From positions 109,953,404 through 110,017,403 of the forward strand of contig CM060968.1 in NCBI GenBank assembly GCA_030765045.1: 64,000 nucleotides of DNA, in the 5' to 3' direction. The notes beneath the pieces were generated by a model that saw only the letters and a program-made list of their open reading frames with translations, searched no databases and was not told the origin of the DNA. Position numbers and translations under genes: made by a program. Of this stretch, positions 1-13,317 are shown piece after piece. Positions within the stretch are counted from its first letter, which is position 1; the number at the start of each line of letters is the position of its first letter. Source of the stretch: Tenodera sinensis (taxonomy: Eukaryota; Arthropoda; Insecta; Mantodea; Mantidae).

Positions 1-201
1 CTAGTAGTAGTATTCGCTAATCGAAGTTTCCTGCATTCGAATGCAATAATTCGGATACTGTCACTCACTAGTAGTAGTATTCGCATATCGAAATTTCATG
101 CATTTGAATGCAAGTTCTCGGATACTGTCACTCACTAGTAGTAGTATTCGCTAATCGAAATTTCATGCATTCGAATGCAAGTTCTCGGATACTGTCACTC
201 A

Positions 202-265
202 CTAGTAGTATTCATTAATCGAAATCTCATGCATTCGAATGCAAGTTCTCGGATACTGTCACTGA
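202..265 (+). repeat. 64-bp short monomer (one TAG lost)
   Basis: This unit has two TAG triplets instead of three and reads TATTCATTAATCG where most units read TATTCGCTAATCG, so it also loses the CpG at 15-16. The following unit starts at 266 in normal register. Confidence 0.9.
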
Positions 266-1004
266 CTGGTAGTAGTATTCGCTAATCGAAATCTCATGCA
301 TTCGAATGCAAGTTCTCGGATACTGTCACTCACTAGTCTTAGTATTCGCTAATCGAAATCTCATGCATTCGAATGCAAGTTCTCGGATACTGTCACTCAC
401 TAGTAGTAGTATTCGCTGATCGAAATTTCATGCATTCGGATGCAATAATTCGGATACTGTCACTCACTAGTGGTAGTATTCGCTAATCGAAATTTCATGC
501 ATTCGAATGCAATAATTCGGATACTGTCACTCACTAGTATTAGTATTCGCTAATTGAAATTTCATGCACTCGAATGCAAGTTCTCGGATACTGTCACTCA
601 CTAGTAGTAGTATCCGCTAATAAAAATTTCATGCATTCGAATGCAATAATTCGGATACTGTCACTCACTAGTAGTAGTATTCGCTAATGGAAATTTCATG
701 CAATTCGAATGCAATAATTTGGATACTGTCACTCACTAGTAGAAGTATTCGCTAATCGAAATTTCATGCATTCGAATGCAATAATTCGGATACTGTCACT
801 CACTAGTAGTAGTATTCGCTAATTGAAATTTCATGCATTCGAATGCAAGTTCTCGGATACTGTCACACACTAGTAGTAGTATTCGCTAATCGAAATCTCA
901 TGCATTCGAATGCAAGTTCTCGGATACTGTCACTCACTAGTAGTAGTATCCGCTAATCGAAATTTCATGCATTCGAATGCAATTATTCGGATACTGTCAC
1001 TCAC

Positions 1005-1013
1005 TAGTAGTAG
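1005..1013 (+). repeat. (TAG)3 trinucleotide tract (example)
   Basis: Each unit starts with three TAG triplets directly after the junction base C. Copy number varies from two (units at 202 and 4623) to four (units at 22489, 31529 and 36085). This produces 64- and 70-bp units, the pattern expected of replication slippage. The junction with the previous unit makes ACTAGT, itself a 6-bp palindrome. The TAG triplets also close one forward reading frame in every unit. Confidence 0.9.
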
Positions 1014-1025
1014 TATTCGCTAATC

Positions 1026-1033
1026 GAAATTTC
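1026..1033. repeat. Secondary 8-bp palindrome GAAATTTC (example)
   Basis: Monomer positions 23-30 form a second, smaller dyad in type A units, ending one base before the main palindrome. It is broken in type B (GAAATCTC). It is restored in a recurring variant, GAGATCTC, in which the partner base 25 has also changed. I count about twenty such restored copies, for example at 5580, 7791, 21841, 42541 and 60026. Confidence 0.85.
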
Positions 1034-1034
1034 A

Positions 1035-1048
1035 TGCATTCGAATGCA
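1035..1048. repeat. 14-bp perfect palindrome at the monomer centre (example)
   Basis: TGCATTCGAATGCA equals its own reverse complement, with the dyad axis between monomer positions 38 and 39. It is present, intact or with one or two changes, in essentially every unit, giving several hundred evenly spaced copies. Common single changes that weaken it are T36C, A41G, C38T, G39A, C34A and A35T. It contains TTCGAA and overlaps ATGCAT. Evenly spaced dyads could extrude as hairpins or bind a dimeric protein; which of these occurs, if either, is not shown by sequence. Confidence 0.95.
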
Positions 1049-2142
1049 ATAATTCGGATACTGTCACTCACTAATAGTAGTATTCGCTAATCGAAATCTC
1101 ATGCATTCGAATGCAAGTTCTCGGATACTGTCACTCACTAGTAGTAGTATTCGCTAATCAAAATTTCATGCATTCGAATGCAACAATTCGGATACTGTCA
1201 CACACTAGTAGTAGTATTCGCTAATCGAAATTGCATGCATTCGAATGCAATAATTCGGATACTGTCACTCACTATTAGTAGTATTCGCTAATTCAAATTT
1301 CATGCATTCGAATGCAAGTTCTCGGATACTGTCACTCACTAGTAGTAGTATTCGCTAATCGAAATCTCATGCATTCGAATGCAAGTTCTCGGATACTGTC
1401 ACTCACTAGTAGTAGTATCCGCTAATCGAAATTTCATGCATTCGAATGCAGTTATTCGGATACTGTCACTCACTAGTAGCAGTATTCGCTAATCGAAATT
1501 TCATGCATTCGAATGCAATAATTCGGATACTGTCACTCACTAGTAGTAGTATTCGCTAATCGAAATCTCATGCATTCGAATGCAAGTTCTCGGATACTGT
1601 CACTCACTAGTAGTAGTATTCGCTATTCGAAATTTCATGCATTCGAATGCAATAATTCGGATACTGTCACTCACTAGTAGTAGTATTCGCTAATCGAAAT
1701 TTCATGCATTCGAATGCAATAATTCGGATACTGTCCCTCACTAGTAGTAGTATCCGCTAATAAAAATTTCATGCATTCGAATGCAATAATTCGGATACTG
1801 TCACCCACTAGTAGTAGTATTCGCTAATCGAAATCTCATGCATTTGAATGCAATAATTCGGATACTGTCACTCACTAGTAGTAATATTCGCTAATGGAAA
1901 TTTCATGCATTCGAATGCAATAATTCGGATACTGTCACTCACTAGTAGTAGTATTCGCTAATTGAAATTTCATGCATTCGAATGCAAGTACTCGGATACT
2001 GTCACACACTAGTAGTAGTATTCGCTAATCGAAATCTCATGCATTTGAATGCAAGTTCTCGGATACTGTCACTCACTAGTAGTAGTATCCGCTAATCGAA
2101 ATTTCATGCATTCGAATGCAATTATTCGGATACTGTCACTCA

Positions 2143-3215
2143 CTAGTAGTAATATTCGCTAATGGAAATTTCATGCAATTCGAATGCAATAATTTGGATA
2201 CTGTCACTCACTAGTAGTAGTATACGTTTATCGAAATTTCATGCATTCGAATGCAATAATTCGGATACTGTCACTCACTAGTAGTAGTATTCGCTAATTG
2301 AAATTTCATGCATTCGAATGCAAGTACTCGGATACTGTCACACACTAGTAGTAGTATTCGCTAATCGAAATCTCATGCATTTGAATGCAAGTTCTCGGAT
2401 ACTGTCACTCACTAGTAGTAGTATCCGCTAATCGAAATTTCATGCATTCGAATGCAATTATTCGGATACTGTCACTCACTAGTAGTAGTATTCGCTAATC
2501 AAAATTTCATGCATTCGAATGCAATAATTCGGATACTGTCACTCACTAGTAGTAGTATTCGCTAATCGAAATCTCATGCATTCGAATGCAAGTTCTCGGA
2601 TACTGTCACTCACTAGTAGTAGTATCCGCTAATCAAAATTTCATGCATTCGAATGCAACAATTCGGATACTGTCACTCACTAGTAGTAGTATTCGCTAAT
2701 CGAAATTTCATGTATTCGAATGCAATAATTCGGATACTGTCACTCACTATTAGTAGTATTCGCTAATTGAAATTTCATGCATTCGAATGCAAGTTCTCGG
2801 ATACTGTCACTCACTAGTAGTAGTATTCGCTAATCGAAATCTCATGCATTCGAATGCAAGTTTTCGGATACTGTCACTCACTAGTAGTAGTATCCGCTAA
2901 TCGAAATTTTATGCATTCGAATGCAGTTATTCGGATACTGTCACTCACTAGTAGTAGTATTCGCTAATCGAAATTTCATGCATTCGAATGCAATAATTCG
3001 GATACTGTCACTCACTAGTAGTAGTATTCGCTAATCGAAATCTCATGCATTCGAATGCAAGTTCTCGGATACTGTCACTCACTAGTAGTAGTATTCGCTA
3101 ATCGAAATTTCATGCATTCGAATGCAATAATTGGGATACTGTCACTCACTAGTAGTAGTATTCGCTAATCGAAATTTCATGCATTCGAATGCAATAATTC
3201 GGATACTGTCACTCA
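2143..3215 (+). repeat. 22-monomer block, copy 2 (offset 1,475 bp)
   Basis: Second copy of the block at 668-1740. The first unit again has the inserted base. A short internal duplication of five monomers is also visible here: a unit ending GTACTCGG at about 1,985 recurs about 336 bp later at 2,321. The match to copy 1 stops at about 3,216, where unit types no longer correspond. Confidence 0.82.
2546..2612 (+). repeat. Reference monomer, type B
   Basis: This unit is a clean example of the second major form. It differs from type A by C at position 28 (GAAATCTC, so the small palindrome is broken) and by AGTTCT at 46-51 in place of ATAATT. The main 14-bp palindrome is unchanged. Type B units alternate irregularly with type A throughout. 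Hybrids carrying the left site of one type and the right module of the other are also common, so the two sites are not fully linked. Confidence 0.95.
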
Positions 3216-4622
3216 CTAGTAGTAGTATTCGCTAATCGAAATTTCATGCATTCGAATGCAAGTTCTCGGATACTGTTACTCACTAGTAATAGTATCCGCT
3301 AATCGAAATTTCATGCATTCGAATGCAATAATTCGGATACTGTCACTCACTAGTAGAAGTATTCGCTAATCGAAATTTCATGCATTCGAATGCAATAATT
3401 TGGATACTGTCACTCACTTGTAGTAGTATTCGCTAATTGAAATTTCATGCATTCGAATGCAATAATTCGGATACTGTCACTCACTAGTAGTAGTATTCGC
3501 TAATTGAAATTTCATGCATTCGAATGCAAGTTCTCGGATACTGTCACTCACTAGTAGTAGTATTCGCTAATCGAAATCTCATGCATTCGAATGCAAGTTC
3601 TCGGATACTGTCACTCACTAGTAGTAGTATCCGCTAATCGAAATTTCATGCATTCGAATGCAATAATTCGTATACTGTCACTCACTAGTAGTAGTATTCG
3701 CTAATCGAAATCTCATGCATTTGAATGTAAGTTCTCGGATACTGTCACTCACTAGTAGTAGTATTCGCTAGTCGAAATTTCATGCATTCGAATGCAATAA
3801 TTCAGATACTGTCACTCACTAGTAGTAGTATTCGCTAATTGAAATTTCATGCATTCGAATGCAAGTTCTCGGATACTGTCACTCACTAGTAGTAGTATTC
3901 GCTAATCGAAATCTCATGCATTCGAATGCAAGTTCTCGGATACAGTCACCCACTAGTAGTAGTATCCGCTAATCGAAATTTCATGCACTCGAATGCAATT
4001 ATTCGGATACTGTCACTCACTAGTAGTAGTTTTCGCTAAAAGAAATTTCATGCATTCGAATGCAATAATTCGGATACTGTCACTGACCAGTAGTAGTATT
4101 CCCTAATCGAAATCTCATGCATTCGGATGCAAGTTCTCTGATACTGTCACTCATTAGTAGTAGTATTCGCTAATCGAAATCTCATGCATTCGAATGCAAG
4201 TTCTCGGATACTGTCACTCACTAGTAGTAGTATTCGCTAATCGAAATTTCATGCATTCGAATGCAATAATTCGGATACTGTCACTCACTAGTAGTAGTAT
4301 TCGCTAATCGAAATTTCATGCATTCCAATACAATAATTCGGATACTGTCACCCACTAGTAGTAGTATTCGCTAATCGAAATCTCATGCATTCGAATGCAA
4401 TAATTCGGATACTGTCACTCACTAGTAGTAGTATTCGCTAATCGAAATTTCATGCATTCGAATGCAATAATTCGGATACTGTCACTCATTAGTAGTAGTA
4501 TTCGCTAATCGAAATCTCATGCATTCGAATGCAAGTTCTCGGATACTGTTACTCACTAGTAGTAGTATTCGCTAATCGAAATCTCTTGCATTCGAATGCA
4601 ATATTTCGGATACTGTCACTCA

Positions 4623-4686
4623 CTAGTAGTATTCGCTAATCGAAATCTCATGCATTCGAATGCAAGTTCTCGGATACTGTCACTCA
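4623..4686 (+). repeat. 64-bp short monomer (one TAG lost)
   Basis: A type B unit with two TAG triplets. It lies immediately left of the 2,211-bp duplicated block that begins at 4687, and it has no counterpart at the matching offset, so the block boundary falls here. Confidence 0.85.
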
Positions 4687-5825
4687 CTAGTAGTAGTATT
4701 CGCTAATCGAAATCTCATGCATTCGAATGCAAGTTCTCGGATACTGTCACTCACTAGTAGTAGTATTCGCAAATCGAAATCTCTTGCATTCGAATGCAAG
4801 TTCTCGGATACTGTCACTCACTAGTAGTAGTATTCGCTAATCGAAATCTCATGCATTCGAATGCAAGTTCTCGTATACTGTCACTCACTGGTAGTAGTAT
4901 TCGCTAATCGAAATCTCATGCATTCGAATGCAAGTTCCCGGATACTGTCACTCACTAGTAGTAGTATTCGCTAATCGAAATCTCATGCATTCGAATGCAA
5001 TAATTCGGATACTGTCACTCACTAGTAGTAGTATTCGCTAATCGAAATCTCTTGCATTCGAATGCAAGTTCTCGGATACTGTCACTCACTAGTAGTAGTA
5101 TTCGCTAATCGAAATCTCTTGCATTCGAATGCAATAATTCGGATACTGTCACTCACTAGTAGTAGTATTCGCTAATCGAAATTTCATGCATTCAAATGCA
5201 AGTTCTCGGATACTGTCACTCACTAGTAGTAGTATTCGCTAATCGAAATCTCATGCATTCAAATGCAAGTTCTCGGATACTGTCACTCACTAGTAGTAGT
5301 ATTCGCTAATCGAAATTTCATGCATTCGAATGCAATAATTCGGATACTAGCACTCACTAGTAGTAGTATTCGCTAATCAAAATCTCATGCATTCGAATGC
5401 AAGTTCTCGTATACTGTCACTCACTAGTAGTAGTATTCGCTAATCGAAATCTCATGCATTCGAATGCTATAATTCGGATACTGTCACTCACTAAGAGTAG
5501 TATTCGCTAATCGAAATTTCATGCATTCGAATGCAATAATTCGGATACTGTCACTCACTAGTAGTAGTATTCGCTAATCGAGATCTCATGCATTCGAATG
5601 CAATAATTCGGATACTGTCACCCACTAGTAGTAGTTTTCGCTAATCAAAATTTCATGCATTCGAATGCAATAATTCGGATACTGTCACTCACTAGTAGTA
5701 GTATTCGCTAATCGAAATCTCATGCATTCGAATGCAAGTTCCCGGATACTGTCACTCACTAGTAGTAGTATTCGCTAATCGAAATATCATGCATTCGAAT
5801 GCAAGTTCTCGGATACTACCACTCA
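4687..5825 (+). repeat. 17-monomer segment, copy 1 (offset 2,211 bp)
   Basis: This matches 6898-8036 at 2,211 bp (33 monomers) and 10644-11782 a further 3,746 bp on. Shared markers are GCAAATCG with CTCTTGC, ATTCAAATGC, a unit with GAATGCTATAATT, the junction CACTAAGAGTAG and, in the last unit, GGATACTACCAC. Copies differ by occasional single bases. To the right the correspondence continues only after whole monomers are gained or lost. Confidence 0.87.
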
Positions 5826-6763
5826 CTAGTAGTAGTATTCAGTAATCGAAATTTCATGCATTTGAATGCAAGTTCTCGGATACTGTCACTCACTAGTAGT
5901 AGTATTCGCTAATCGAGATCTCATGCATTCGAATGCAAGTTCTCGGATACTGTCACTCACTAGCAGTAGTATCCGCTAATCGAAATTTCATGCACTCGAA
6001 TGCAATAATTCGGATACTGTCACTCACTAGTAGTAGTATTCGCTAATCGAAATTTCATGCATTCGAATGCAAGTTCTCGGATACTGTCACTCAGTAGTAG
6101 TAGTATCCGCTAATCGAAATTTCATGCATTCGAATGCAATAATTCGGATACTGTCACTCACTAGTAGTAGTATTCGCTAACCGAAATCTCATGCATTCGA
6201 ATGCAAGTTCTCGGATACTGTCACTCACTAATAGTAGTATTCGCAAATCGAAATTTCATGCATTCGAATGCCATAATTCGGATACTGTCACTCACTAGTA
6301 GTAGTATTCGCTAATCGAAATTTCATGCATTCGAATGCAATAATTCGGATACTGTCACTCACTAGTAGTAGTATTCGCTAATCGAAATCTCATGCATTCG
6401 AATGCAATAATTCGGATACTGTCATTCACTAGTAGTAGTATTCGCTAATCGAAATTTCATGCATTCGAATGCAATAATTCGGATACTGTCACTCATTAGT
6501 AGTAGTATTCGCTAATCGAAATCTCATGAATTCGAATGCAAGTTCTCGGATACTGTCACTCACTAGTAGTAGTATTCGCTAATCGAAATCTCTTGCATTC
6601 GAATGCAATAATTCGGATACTGTCACTCACTAGTAGTAGTATTCGCTAATCGAGATCTCATGCATTCGAATGCAATAATTCGGATACTGTCACCCACTAG
6701 TAGTAGTTTTCGCTAATCGAGATCTCATGCATTCGAATGCAATAATTCGGATACTGTCACCCA

Positions 6764-9571
6764 CTAGTAGTAGTATTCGCTAATCGAAATCTCATTCATT
6801 CGAATGCAAGTTCTGGGATACTGTCGCTCATTAGTATTAGTATTCGCTAATCGAAATATCATGCATTCGAATGCAAGTTCTCGGATACTACCACTCACTA
6901 GTAGTAGTATTCGCTAATCGAAATCTCATGCATTCGAATGCAAGTTCTCGGATACTGTCACTCACTAGTAGTAGTATTCGCAAATCGAAATCTCTTGCAT
7001 TCGAATGCAAGTTCTCGGATACTGTCATTCACTAGTAGCACTATTCGCTAATCAAAATCTCATGCATTCGAATGCAAGTTCTCGTATACTGTCACTCACT
7101 AGTAGTAGTATTCGCTAATCGAAATCTCATGCATTCGAATGCAAGTTCTCGGATACTGTCACTCACTAGTAGTAGTATTCGCTAATCGAAATCTCATGCA
7201 TTCGAATGCAATAATTCGGATACTGTCACTCACTAGTAGTAGTATTCGCTAATCGAAATCTCATGCATTCGAATGCAAGTTCTCGGATACTGTCACTCAC
7301 TAGTAGTAGTATTCGCTAATCGAAATCTCTTGCATTCGAATGCAATAATTCGGATACTGTCACTCACTAGTAGTAGTATTCGCTAATCGAAATTTCATGC
7401 ATTCAAATGCAAGTTCTCGGATACTGTCACTCACTAGTAGTAGTATTCGCTAATCGAAATCTCATGCATTTGAATGCAAGTTCTTGGATACTGTCACTCA
7501 CTAGTAGTAGTATTCGCTAATCGAAATTTCATGCATTCGAATGCAATAATTCGGATACTGGCACTCACTAGTAGTAGTATTCGCTAATCGAAATCTCATG
7601 CATTCGAATGCAAGTTCTCGTATACTGTCACTCACTAGTAGTAGTATTCGCTAATCGAAATCTCATGCATTCGAATGCTATAATTCGGATACTGTCACTC
7701 ACTAAGAGTAGTATTCGCTAATCGAAATTTCATGCATTCGAATGCAATAATTCGGATACTGTCACTCACTAGTAGTAGTATTCGCTAATCGAGATCTCAT
7801 GCATTCGAATGCAATAATTCGGATACTGTCACCCACTAGTAGTAGTTTTCGCTAATCGAAATTTCATGCATTCGAATGCAATAATTCGGATACTGTCACT
7901 CACTAGTAGTAGTATTCGCTAATCGAAATCTCATGCATTCGAATGCAAGTTCTCGGATACTGTCACTCACTAGTAGTAGTATTCGCTAATCGAAATATCA
8001 TGCATTCGAATGCAAGTTCTCGGATACTACCACTCACTAGTAGTAGTATTCGCTAAATTTCATGCATTTGAATGCAAGTTCTCGGATTCTGTCAATCACT
8101 AGTAGTAGTATTCGCTAATCGAAATTTCATGCATTCGAATGCAAGTTCTCGGATACTGTCACTCACTAGTAGTAGTATTCGCTAATCGAAATTTCATGCA
8201 TTCGAATGCAATAATTCGGATACTGTCACTCACTAGTAGTAGTATTCGCTAATCGAAATTTCATGCATTCGAATGCAAGTTCTCGGATACTGTCACTCAC
8301 TAGTAGTAGTATTCGCTAATCGAAATCTCATGCATTCGAATGCAAGTTCTCGGATACTGTCACTCACTAGTAGTAGTATTCGCTAATCGAGATCTCATGC
8401 ATTCGAATGCAAGTTCTTGGATACTGTCACTCACTAGTAGTAGTATCCGCTAATCGAAATTTCATGCATTCGAATGCAATAATTCGGATACTGTCACTCA
8501 CTAGTTGTAATATTCGCTAATCGAAATCTCATGCATTCGAATGCAAGTTCTCGGATACTGTCACTCACTAATAGTAGTATTCGCAAATCGAAATTTCATG
8601 CATTCGATTGCAATAATTCGGATACTGTCACTCACTAGTAGTAGTATTCGCTAATCGAAATTTCATGCATTCGAATGCAATAATTCGGATACTGTCACTC
8701 ACTAGTAGTAGTATTCGCTAATCGAAATCTCATGCATTCGAATGCAATAATTCGGATACTGTCACTCACTAGTAGTAGTATTCGCTAATCGAAATTTCAT
8801 GCATTCGAATGCAATAATTCGGATACTGTCACTCATTAGTAGTAGTATTCGCTAATCGAAATCTCATGCATTCGAATGCAAGTTCTCGGATACTGTCACT
8901 CACTGGTAGTAGTATTCGCTAATCGAAATCTCTTGCATTCGAATGCAATAATTCGGATACTGTCACTCACTAGTAGTAGTATTCGCTAATCGAAATCTCA
9001 TGCATTCCAATGCAAGTTCTCGGATACTGTCACTCACTAGTAGTAGTATTCGCTAATTAAATCTCATGCATTCGAATGCTATAATTCGGATACTGTCACT
9101 CACTAAGGTTAGTATTCGCTAATCGAAATTTCATGCATTCGAATGCAATAATTCGGATACTGTCACTCACTAGTAGTAGTATTCGCTAATCGAGATCTCA
9201 TGCATTCGAATGCAATAATTCGGATACTGTAACCCACTAGTAGTAGTTTTCGCTAATCGAAATTTCATGCATTCGAATGCAATAATTCGGATACTGTCTC
9301 TCACTAGTAGTAGTATTCGCTAATCGAAATCTCATTCATTCGAATGCAAGTTCTCGGATACTGTCACTCACTAGTAGTAGTATTCGCTAATCGAAATCCC
9401 ATGCATTCGAATGCAAGTTCTCGGATACTGTCACTCACTAGTAGTAGTATTCGCTAATCGAAATCTCATGCATTCGAATGCAAGTTCTCGGATACTGTCA
9501 CTCACTAGTCGTAGTATTCGCTAATCGAAATCTCATGCATTCGAATGCAAGTTCTCGGATACTGTCACTCA
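6764..9571 (+). repeat. 42-monomer segment, copy 1 (offset 3,746 bp)
   Basis: This matches 10510-13317 at a constant 3,746 bp (56 monomers less 6 bp). Shared rare markers, in order, are CTGGGATACTGTCGCTCA, GGATACTACC, the 62-bp deleted unit, TTGTAATATTCG, GCTAATTAAATCTC, CTAAGGTTAG, GATACTGTAACCC, AATCCCATGC and CTAGTCGTAG. I noticed only isolated base differences. The 938 bp between the two copies (14 monomers) resembles 6.0-6.7 kb with monomers lost and gained, so the 56-monomer periodicity probably extends further left. Confidence 0.9.
8037..8098 (+). repeat. 62-bp monomer with a 5-bp internal deletion
   Basis: The unit reads GCTAAATTTC where a normal unit reads GCTAATCGAAATTTC, a 5-bp loss that removes the CpG at 22-23. 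It also carries two rare changes further on (GGATTCTGTCAATCA). An identical set of changes is found at 11783-11844, exactly 3,746 bp away, which makes it a strong marker for the 56-monomer duplication. Confidence 0.92.
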
Positions 9572-10509
9572 CTAGTAGTAGTATTCGCTAATTTAAATTT
9601 CATGCATTCGAATGCAAGTTCTCGGATACTGTCACTCACTAGTAGTAGTATCCGCTAATCGAAATTTCATGCATTCGAATGCAATAATTCGGATACTGTC
9701 ACTCACTAGTAGTAGTATTCGCTAATCGAAATCTCATGCATTCGAATGCAAGTTCTCGGATACTGTCACTCACTAATAGTAGTATTCGCAAATCGAAATT
9801 TCATGCATTCGAATGCAATAATTCGGATACTGTCACTCACTAGTAGTAGTATTCGCTAATCGAATTTTCATGCATTCGAATGCAATAATTCGGATACTGT
9901 CACTCACTAGTAGTAGTATTCGCTAATCGAAATCTCATGCATTCGAATGCAATAATTCGGATACTGTCACTCACTAGTAGTAGTATTCGCTAATCGAAAT
10001 TTCATGCATTCGAATGCAATAATTCGGATACTGTCACTCATTAGTAGTAGTATTCGCTAATCGAAATCTCATGAATTCGAATGCAAGTTCTCGGATACTG
10101 TCACTCACTGGTAGTAGTATTCGCTAATCGAAATCTCTTGCATTCGAATGCAATAATTCGGATACTGTCACTCACTAGTAGTAGTATTCGCTAATCGAAA
10201 TCTCATGCATTCGAATGCAAGTTCTCGTATACTGTCACTCACTAGTAGTAGTATTCGCTAATCGAAATCTCATGCATTCGAATGCTATAATTCGGATACT
10301 GTCACTCACTAAGGGTAGTATTCGCTAATCGAAATTTCATGCATTCGAATGCAATAATTCGGATACTGTCACTCACTAGTAGTAGTATTCGCTAATCGAG
10401 ATCTCATGCATTCGAATGCAATAATTCGGATACTGTCACCCACTAGTAGTAGTTTTCGCTAATCGAAATTTCATGCATTCGAATGCAATAATTCGGATAC
10501 TGTCTCTCA

Positions 10510-13317
10510 CTAGTAGTAGTATTCGCTAATCGAAATCTCATTCATTCGAATGCAAGTTCTGGGATACTGTCGCTCACTAGTATTAGTATTCGCTAATCGA
10601 AATATCATGCATTCGAATGCAAGTTCTCGGATACTACCACTCACTAGTAGTAGTATTCGCTAATCGAAATCTCATGCATTCGAATGCAAGTTCTCGGATA
10701 CTGTCACTCACTAGTAGTAGTATTCGCAAATCGAAATCTCTTGCATTCGAATGCAAGTTCTCGGATACTGTCATTCACTAGTAGCAGTATTCGCTAATCA
10801 AAATCTCATGCATTCGAATGCAAGTTCTCGTATACTGTCACTCACTAGTAGTAGTATTCGCTAATCGAAATCTCATGCATTCGAATGCAAGTTCTCGGAT
10901 ACTGTCACTCACTAGTAGTAGTATTCGCTAATCGAAATCTCATGCATTCGAATGCAATAATTCGGATACTGTCACTCACTAGTAGTAGTATTCGCTAATC
11001 GAAATCTCATGCATTCGAATGCAAGTTCTCGGATACTGTCACTCACTAGTAGTAGTATTCGCTAATCGAAATCTCTTGCATTCGAATGCAATAATTCGGA
11101 TACTGTCACTCACTAGTAGTAGTATTCGCTAATCGAAATTTCATGCATTCAAATGCAAGTTCTCGGATACTGTCACTCACTAGTAGTAGTATTCGCTAAT
11201 CGAAATCTCATGCATTTGAATGCAAGTTCTTGGATACTGTCACTCACTAGTAGTAGTATTCGCTAATCGAAATTTCATGCATTCGAATGCAATAATTCGG
11301 ATACTGGCACTCACTAGTAGTAGTATTCGCTAATCGAAATCTCATGCATTCGAATGCAAGTTCTCGTATACTGTCACTCACTAGTAGTAGTATTCGCTAA
11401 TCGAAATCTCATGCATTCGAATGCTATAATTCGGATACTGTCACTCACTAAGAGTAGTATTCGCTAATCGAAATTTCATGCATTCGAATGCAATAATTCG
11501 GATACTGTCACTCACTAGTAGTAGTATTCGCTAATCGAGATCTCATGCATTCGAATGCAATAATTCGGATACTGTCACCCACTAGTAGTAGTTTTCGCTA
11601 ATCGAAATTTCATGCATTCGAATGCAATAATTCGGATACTGTCACTCACTAGTAGTAGTATTCGCTAATCGAAATCTCATGCATTCGAATGCAAGTTCTC
11701 GGATACTGTCACTCACTAGTAGTAGTATTCGCTAATCGAAATATCATGCATTCGAATGCAAGTTCTCGGATACTACCACTCACTAGTAGTAGTATTCGCT
11801 AAATTTCATGCATTTGAATGCAAGTTCTCGGATTCTGTCAATCACTAGTAGTAGTATTCGCTAATCGAAATTTCATGCATTCGAATGCAAGTTCTCGGAT
11901 ACTGTCACTCACTAGTAGTAGTATTCGCTAATCGAAATTTCATGCATTCGAATGCAATAATTCGGATACTGTCACTCACTAGTAGTAGTATTCGCTAATC
12001 GAAATTTCATGCATTCGAATGCAAGTTCTCGGATACTGTCACTCACTAGTAGTAGTATTCGCTAATCGAAATCTCATGCATTCGAATGCAAGTTCTCGGA
12101 TACTGTCACTCACTAGTAGTAGTATTCGCTAATCGAGATCTCATGCATTCGAATGCAAGTTCTTGGATACTGTCACTCACTAGTAGTAGTATCCGCTAAT
12201 CGAAATTTCATGCATTCGAATGCAATAATTCGGATACTGTCACTCACTAGTTGTAATATTCGCTAATCGAAATCTCATGCATTCGAATGCAAGTTCTTGG
12301 ATACTGTCACTCACTAATAGTAGTATTCGCAAATCGAAATTTCATGCATTCGAATGCAATAATTCGGATACTGTCACTCACTAGTAGTAGTATTCGCTAA
12401 TCGAAATTTCATGCATTCGAATGCAATAATTCGGATACTGTCACTCACTAGTAGTAGTATTCGCTAATCGAAATCTCATGCATTCGAATGCAATAATTCG
12501 GATACTGTCACTCACTAGTAGTAGTATTCGCTAATCGAAATTTCATGCATTCGAATGCAATAATTCGGATACTGTCACTCATTAGTAGTAGTATTCGCTA
12601 ATCGAAATCTCATGCATTCGAATGCAAGTTCTCGGATACTGTCACTCACTGGTAGTAGTATTCGCTAATCGAAATCTCTTGCATTCGAATGCAATAATTC
12701 GGATACTGTCACTCACTAGTAGTAGTATTCGCTAATCGAAATCTCATGCATTCCAATGCAAGTTCTGGGATACTGTCACTCACTAGTAGTAGTATTCGCT
12801 AATTAAATCTCATGCATTCGAATGCTATAATTCGGATACTGTCACTCACTAAGGTTAGTATTCGCTAATCGAAATTTCATGCATTCGAATGCAATAATTC
12901 GGATACTGTCACTCACTAGTAGTAGTATTCGCTAATCGAGATCTCATGCATTCGAATGCAATAATTCGGATACTGTAACCCACTAGTAGTAGTTTTCGCT
13001 AATCGAAATTTCATGCATTCGAATGCAATAATTCGGATACTGTCTCTCACTAGTAGTAGTATTCGCTAATCGAAATCTCATTCATTCGAATGCAAGTTCT
13101 GGGATACTGTCACTCACTAGTAGTAGTATTCGCTAATCGAAATCCCATGCATTCGAATGCAAGTTCTCGGATACTGTCACTCACTAGTAGTAGTATTCGC
13201 TAATCGAAATCTCATGCATTCGAATGCAAGTTCTCGGATACTGTCACTCACTAGTCGTAGTATTCGCTAATCGAAATCTCATGCATTCGAATGCAAGTTC
13301 GCGGATACTGTCACTCA
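10510..13317 (+). repeat. 42-monomer segment, copy 2 (offset 3,746 bp)
   Basis: Second copy of 6764-9571, in the same order and orientation. Differences I noticed include CACTAG for CATTAG near 10,577, AGCAGTATT for AGCACTATT near 10,785 and GAATGC for GATTGC near 12,355. The match ends after the unit with GTTCGCGG. From 13,318 a different succession of units begins. Confidence 0.9.

Larger units (their letters stand above)
1004..1070 (+). repeat. Reference monomer, type A
   Basis: This unit is a clean example of the commonest form. It has T at position 28, which completes the palindrome GAAATTTC, and the right module ATAATT at 46-51, followed by CGG. Type A units are spread across the entire window. 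In this type the right module also forms a short inverted repeat with the main palindrome: CGAAT at 38-42 can pair with ATTCG at 49-53 across six bases. It contains one stop triplet (TAA at 47) that type B lacks. Confidence 0.95.
668..1740 (+). repeat. 22-monomer block, copy 1 (offset 1,475 bp)
   Basis: This block matches 2143-3215 unit by unit. Shared rare features include a one-base insertion giving GCAATTCGAATGC in the first unit, a CACAC tail, a unit starting CTATTAG, and CAGTTATT in place of CAATTATT, in the same order. Several single-base differences separate the copies, more than in the blocks on the right of the window, so this looks like an older duplication. A unit with CTAATAAAAATTTC at 601 recurs at 1741, a separate 17-monomer relation. 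Confidence 0.82.

Noticed and set aside
11..56. Internal duplication inside the monomer (TATTCGCTAATCGAAAT versus CATTCGAATGCAATAATTCGGAT)
   Set aside because: Both halves contain ATTCG and a second TCG, but gaps are needed and the similarity is too short to separate from chance in AT-rich DNA.
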